DNA from: Nitriliruptor sp040882055
Lineage (GTDB): Bacteria; Actinomycetota; Nitriliruptoria; Nitriliruptorales; Nitriliruptoraceae
NCBI GenBank assembly: GCA_040882055.1
Contig: JBBECA010000048.1
Span: 1-64,000, forward strand
Direction: 5' to 3'
Length of the DNA: 64,000 bases
A program made the translations under genes and the position numbers. The notes beneath the pieces were generated by a model, which saw nothing but the letters and a program-made list of their open reading frames with translations, was not told where the DNA came from and ran no database searches. Positions 60,459 through 64,000 of the stretch are shown piece by piece. How positions within the stretch are numbered: position 1 is the first letter of the stretch; every line of letters starts with the position of its first letter.

Positions 60459-61289
60459 TCACCGACCGCCGGCCGTGGTGGTTCGGCCCCGTGCGGTGTC
60501 CAGACGGGAGACCGGTCGCCGTCCCGTCGCCAACCGCACGTCGAGCTGGCGCGCACCCTCGAGCACCTCGAGGAAACGAGTGCGGGCCAGGTCCACCGCG
60601 CCGAGGCTTCGCAGGTGCGGGGTGGTGAGCTGGACGTCGACGAGCCGGCCGCCGGCCGCGTGGAACCGGGCGACCAGATCGGTGAGCGCGACCTTCGACG
60701 CGTCGGTCTCGCGGTGGAACATCGACTCGCCGGTGAACACCCCACCGACCTGGACGCCGTACACCCCACCGATCAGGCGATCCCCGTCCCAGACCTCGAG
60801 GCTGTGCGCCCAACCGAGATCGTGCAGCCGGGCGTAGGCCCGGGCCATCGCGCCGTTGATCCAGCTGCCCTGCCCGTCGCCACGATCCGCGGCGCACCCC
60901 GCCACGACCGCACGGAAGGCGGCGTCGACGGTGGTGGTCCAGCCGCAGGTGCGCAGCCGTCGGCGGAGCGACCGGGACAGGTGGAGATCATCCGCAGGCA
61001 GCACCCCGCGAGGGTCGGGCGAGAACCACGGCAGCGGGACGCCGGGGTGCGGCCAGGGGAACAGACCCCGTCGGTAGGCGTCCACCAGGGTCCCCGGTGC
61101 GAGGTCGGCCCCGACCCCGACCACCCCGTCCGAGTCGGCCTGGGACGGGTCGGGCAGCAGCCACGCGGATGCCGGCACGGGCTCGGGCGGCGGGGCGAGG
61201 TCCGACCCGGACAGGTCGCGCTCGACCCGACGTGAGCGTCCGAGCCGCCGGGTCGGGCGCCCGCGTCGCGCGTCCTCACGCTCGACCAC
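60459..61289 (-). CDS. aat: Leucyl/phenylalanyl-tRNA-protein transferase
   Basis: Adds Leu or Phe from tRNA to proteins with N-terminal Arg or Lys, marking them for ClpS/ClpAP degradation. GTG 61289 follows GAGGGGAG. The motif PLPWFSPDPRGVLPADDLHL and HSLEVWDGDRLIGGVYGVQV, GVFTGESMFHRETDASKVAL are diagnostic. 276 residues, slightly longer than the E. coli protein because of a basic N-terminal extension of about 35 residues. Confidence 0.93.
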   Translation of the reverse strand: MVEREDARRGRPTRRLGRSRRVERDLSGSDLAPPPEPVPASAWLLPDPSQADSDGVVGVGADLAPGTLVDAYRRGLFPWPHPGVPLPWFSPDPRGVLPADDLHLSRSLRRRLRTCGWTTTVDAAFRAVVAGCAADRGDGQGSWINGAMARAYARLHDLGWAHSLEVWDGDRLIGGVYGVQVGGVFTGESMFHRETDASKVALTDLVARFHAAGGRLVDVQLTTPHLRSLGAVDLARTRFLEVLEGARQLDVRLATGRRPVSRLDTARGRTTTAGGR

Positions 61290-61401
61290 GTCGCTCCCCT
61301 CGGGCCGCCGGTTCGCCGCCGTTCGGCGCCCGCCCACCGTAGCGACGGACCGTGTCACGGATGCGGTCGGCCGCGTGGGCAACGACCCCGGTCACAACAG
61401 C

Positions 61402-61407
61402 TAGCGT
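61402..61407 (+). promoter_or_regulatory. Candidate -10 box TAGCGT before the exonuclease gene
   Basis: TAGCGT lies 29 nt before the start at 61436, in the 146-bp gap with the divergent aat gene. It belongs to the recurring TAGNNT set. Confidence 0.35.
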
Positions 61408-61435
61408 CCGGGCGCTGCCATCGAGAGGGCCACGC

Positions 61436-62311
61436 GTGCGTCTGCACCTGGTGGACGGGACCTACGAGCTGTTCCGCGCGCACTTCAGCAAGCGTCCCAG
61501 CCGGACCGCCGCTGACGGACGCGACATCAAGGCGACCGTCGGGGTCGTCTCCTCCCTCCTGGGCCTGCTCGCCGACGAGGATGAGGCGGTCAGCCACATC
61601 GCGGTGGCCTTCGACAACCCCATCGAGTCGTGGCGCAACGACCGCTTCCCGGGCTACAAGGACGGCAGCGGGGTCGACCCGGCGCTGCTGGCCCAGTTCG
61701 ACGACGTCGAGCGCGCCGTCGCGGCCCTCGGCGTCCCCGTGTGGTCGATGGATCGCTACGAGGCCGACGATGCCATGGCCACGGCCGCGGTGCGGTGGGC
61801 GGACGAGGTCGATCAGGTCCGCATCCTCACCCCGGACAAGGACCTCGGTCAGGTGGTGGTCGCCGACCGGATCGTCCAGCTCGACCGCTCCCGCGGCACG
61901 TTCTACGACGAGGCCGGCGTCGTCGCGCGCCTCGGGGTCCGGCCGGGATCGGTACCCGACTACCTCGCGCTCGTCGGTGACACGGCCGACGGCATCCCGG
62001 GTCTGCCGGGCTTCGGTGCCAAGGGGGCGGCCGCCGTCCTCACCCGCTACCCCCACCTCGAGCGGATCCCCGAGCTCGGCATGGACTGGGACGTGGACGT
62101 CCGCGGTGCGACGAAGCTGGCCGCCACGCTCGCCGAGCGGCGCGACGACGCCATGCTGTACCGGGAGCTGGCCACCCTCGACCGCGACGTGCCGCTCGAG
62201 GAGGATCTCGCCGACCTCGCCTGGAGCGGCGTCCCACGGACGAGCTTCCTGGCCTGGTGCGACGAGCTCGGGGTCGACGGTCTCCGCGACCGTCCGCAGC
62301 GCTGGGCGTGA
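61436..62311 (+). CDS. 5'-3' exonuclease (DNA polymerase I N-terminal domain type)
   Basis: 291-residue stand-alone flap-nuclease-like protein. GTG 61436 with GAGAGGG upstream; the product begins RLHLVDGTYELFRAHFSKRP. Metal-binding acidic residues are in AVAFDNPIESWRNDRFPGYK, MDRYEADDAMATAAV and ILTPDKDLGQVV, and the helix-hairpin-helix is PGLPGFGAKGAAAVL. It resembles the 5' nuclease of PolA, probably acting in Okazaki-fragment or repair processing. It is followed by murJ with a 4-bp overlap. Confidence 0.9.
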   Translation: MRLHLVDGTYELFRAHFSKRPSRTAADGRDIKATVGVVSSLLGLLADEDEAVSHIAVAFDNPIESWRNDRFPGYKDGSGVDPALLAQFDDVERAVAALGVPVWSMDRYEADDAMATAAVRWADEVDQVRILTPDKDLGQVVVADRIVQLDRSRGTFYDEAGVVARLGVRPGSVPDYLALVGDTADGIPGLPGFGAKGAAAVLTRYPHLERIPELGMDWDVDVRGATKLAATLAERRDDAMLYRELATLDRDVPLEEDLADLAWSGVPRTSFLAWCDELGVDGLRDRPQRWA

Positions 62312-64000
62312 GCGAGTCGCCCGGGTCGGCCGAGTCGGGCGCCGGCGCGCCTCCCGCCGAGGACGACCTGCGTCGATCCTCGTCGCTCGTGGCGGCCGGG
62401 ATCCTGTGCTCGCGCATCTCCGGGCTGGTCCGTGAGATCGCGACCGCCGCCTTCCTCGCCACCGGGGTCGGTGCCGAGGCGTTCAAGGCGGCGCTCCGGA
62501 TCCCGAACCTGCTGCAGAACCTGCTCGGCGAGGGGGTGCTGTCCGCCTCCTTCGTCCCCGCCTACAGCAAGCTGCTGGCCGAGGGCCGCCGCGAGGACGC
62601 CGGCCGGCTCGCCGGCGCGATCGCCGGGCTGTTGCTGGTGCTCACCAGCGGCCTGGTCGTCGTCGGCGTGGCGTTCGCCGAGCCGATCACCCGGGTCCTG
62701 ACGCCCGGGTTCGTGCCCGGCACCGACCGGTTCACCCTCACCGTGACGCTCGTGCGCATCGTGACGCCGGGCATCGGGTTCCTGGTGCTGTCCGCGTGGT
62801 GCCTCGGCGTCCTGAACTCTCACCGCCGCTTCTTCCTGTCCTACGTCGCGCCCGTGATCTGGAACGTGGCCATCGTCACGCTGCTCGCCGGGGCGGCGCT
62901 CGTCGGCACCGACCAGGCGGGGCTCGCCACCGCCATGGCCATCGGCGCCGCGCTCGGCTCGGTCCTGCAGTTCGCCGTGCAGCTGCCAGGGGTGCTGAAG
63001 CTGACCCGTGGCCTGCGCCTCACCGCGTCGTTCGAGGTGCCCGGTGTGCGCCAGGTCGTCCGGCGCTTCGGCCAGGTGGTGGCGGGTCGCGGGGGCGTGC
63101 AGCTGGCCAGCTACGTCGACCTGGCCGTCGCCTCGTTGCTGGCCTTCGGGGCGTTCTCCGCCCTGACTTACGCCCAGGTGCTGTACCTGCTGCCGATCTC
63201 GCTGTTCGGCATGAGCGTCGCCGCAGCGGAGCTGCCCACCCTGTCCACCATGGACCGCGCCGACCGACCGCGGATCGTCGCCCGGCTCGATGCGGGTCTC
63301 GGCCGCGTCGCGTTCTACGTGGTCCCGGCCTCGATCGCGTTCCTGCTCGCCGGGGACCTGATCGCCGCCACGGTGTTCCAGTGGCGCGCCTTCTCCCCCG
63401 AAGCCTCGCTCCAGGTCGGCATCATCCTGGCCGTCTACTCGCTCGGGATGCTGGCCAGCACCTCGACGCGGCTGCTCCAGTCCGCCCTCTACGGTGCCGA
63501 GGACACCCGCACCCCCGCCATCTACGCCGTGATGCGGGTCGTGCTCGCGCTCATCGTCGGGATCGCGATCATGTTCCCGCTCGATGGCTTCGGCATCACC
63601 GACGACGGTGTGCGCCTCGTGGGTGACCTCAGCTGGTCGATCGCGCCGGAGAGCCTGCGCGACGGACCGGAGAGCGCGTTCCGTCTCGGGGCGGCGGGGC
63701 TGGCGTTCGGCGCGGCCGTCGGGTCCTGGTTCGAGTTGTTCCTGCTCCGCACCCGCGTCGGGATCGTCTTCGGGCCGACGCGGCTCGGTGGCGCCCACGC
63801 CGGTGCCATCGGCCGTGCCGCGGTCGCCGGCGTCGTCGGCGCGGGCGTGGCGCGGGTCCTGGTCCACGGACTCGACCTCGGTCCGCGGCTCGGGGGCATC
63901 GTCGCGGTCCTCGTCATCGGCGGCGCCTACCTGGTGACCGCTCGGATGCTCGCCATCCCCGAGGCCGCGGAGCTGACCGGCCGCGTCGAGCGGCTGATCC
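62308..64000 (+). CDS. murJ: Lipid II flippase MurJ, 3' end outside window
   Basis: GTG 62308 overlaps the exonuclease stop by 4 bp, and the frame stays open to the window edge, giving at least 564 residues. It begins with an acidic tail, then SSSLVAAGILCSRISGLVRE, LRIPNLLQNLLGEGVLSASF and FVPAYSKLLAEGRREDAGRL, the MurJ/MviN N-terminal signatures. About fourteen hydrophobic segments are visible before the end, such as VLYLLPISLFGMSVAAAELP. It flips the peptidoglycan precursor across the membrane. Only the C-terminal part is missing, so possible extra domains cannot be seen. Confidence 0.93.
   Translation, partial: MSESPGSAESGAGAPPAEDDLRRSSSLVAAGILCSRISGLVREIATAAFLATGVGAEAFKAALRIPNLLQNLLGEGVLSASFVPAYSKLLAEGRREDAGRLAGAIAGLLLVLTSGLVVVGVAFAEPITRVLTPGFVPGTDRFTLTVTLVRIVTPGIGFLVLSAWCLGVLNSHRRFFLSYVAPVIWNVAIVTLLAGAALVGTDQAGLATAMAIGAALGSVLQFAVQLPGVLKLTRGLRLTASFEVPGVRQVVRRFGQVVAGRGGVQLASYVDLAVASLLAFGAFSALTYAQVLYLLPISLFGMSVAAAELPTLSTMDRADRPRIVARLDAGLGRVAFYVVPASIAFLLAGDLIAATVFQWRAFSPEASLQVGIILAVYSLGMLASTSTRLLQSALYGAEDTRTPAIYAVMRVVLALIVGIAIMFPLDGFGITDDGVRLVGDLSWSIAPESLRDGPESAFRLGAAGLAFGAAVGSWFELFLLRTRVGIVFGPTRLGGAHAGAIGRAAVAGVVGAGVARVLVHGLDLGPRLGGIVAVLVIGGAYLVTARMLAIPEAAELTGRVERLI

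Noticed and set aside
62047..63867. 606-residue minus-strand frame opposite murJ
   Set aside because: Repetitive Gln/Asp/Gly/Arg sequence typical of antisense in GC-rich DNA; the plus frame has clear MurJ signatures.

Overview
The window is high-GC DNA with frequent GTG starts, 1-4 bp ATGA/GTGA start-stop overlaps and short intergenic gaps. Several gene orders match, from memory, Mycobacterium tuberculosis: pyrG-Nudix-xerD (Rv1699-1701), scpA-scpB-rluB-cmk-der (Rv1709-1713), and pgsA-gcvH-FHA-ftsR-DUF151-MerR-gcvP (Rv1822-1832). This points to an actinomycete. Some features are less typical of the well-studied lineages: a 670-residue Aquifex-type aconitase, a cmk-der fusion, an Aat transferase and a histone-fold protein. 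They suggest a deep or less-studied actinobacterial class, but the exact taxon cannot be read from the sequence. I count 62 protein genes (first and last truncated by the window edges) and one tRNA.

Layout. 1-6.0 kb: M23-like exported protein, pyrG, Nudix ADP-ribose pyrophosphatase, xerD, TraR/DksA-type zinc protein, pyrimidine nucleoside phosphorylase. 6.0-8.3 kb (minus): NarL-type two-component pair. 8.5-16.3 kb: tightly packed scpA, scpB, rluB, aroH, tyrA, aroA, cmk-der (chromosome segregation, ribosome modification, aromatic amino acid synthesis). 16.4-21.8 kb: tRNA-Pro(GGG), pgsA, gcvH, zinc-ribbon FHA protein, ftsR, D,D-carboxypeptidase, DUF151, second MerR. 21.8-29.2 kb: aconitase and endonuclease IV (minus), glycine decarboxylase gcvP (plus), leucyl aminopeptidase (minus). 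29.4-33.7 kb: TetR regulator and a four-gene glycine betaine/choline-type ABC transporter.

33.8-36.8 kb: an unknown protein, an AAA ATPase behind a perfect 24-bp palindrome, an AT-rich 28-bp dif-like site, and a sulfotransferase with a probable frameshift. Gene orientation changes across the dif-like site (24 plus:9 minus on its left, 11:18 on its right), as expected near a replication terminus. 37-44.3 kb: cupredoxin lipoprotein, small proteins, DrrAB-type exporter, XRE-cupin regulator divergent from azlCD, zinc-ribbon RNase HI, THUMP-like methyltransferase. 44.5 kb: a small protein with seven ATAKK repeats ahead of what reads as a histone fold, the most novel item here. 45-51.7 kb: PAC2 protein, aldehyde dehydrogenase, adenosine kinase, small export protein, serC, aspC. 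51.7-57.1 kb (minus): complete BmpA-type nucleoside ABC transporter. 57.3-64 kb: two unknown proteins, sahH, aat, a 5'-3' exonuclease and the start of murJ.

Functionally, sahH, adenosine kinase and the BmpA transporter could form a methyl-cycle and nucleoside-salvage set; gcvH and gcvP are two parts of the glycine cleavage system (gcvT and lpd are not here). Upstream of many starts I see a TAGNNT -10-like hexamer, usually TAGCCT or TAGGCT.
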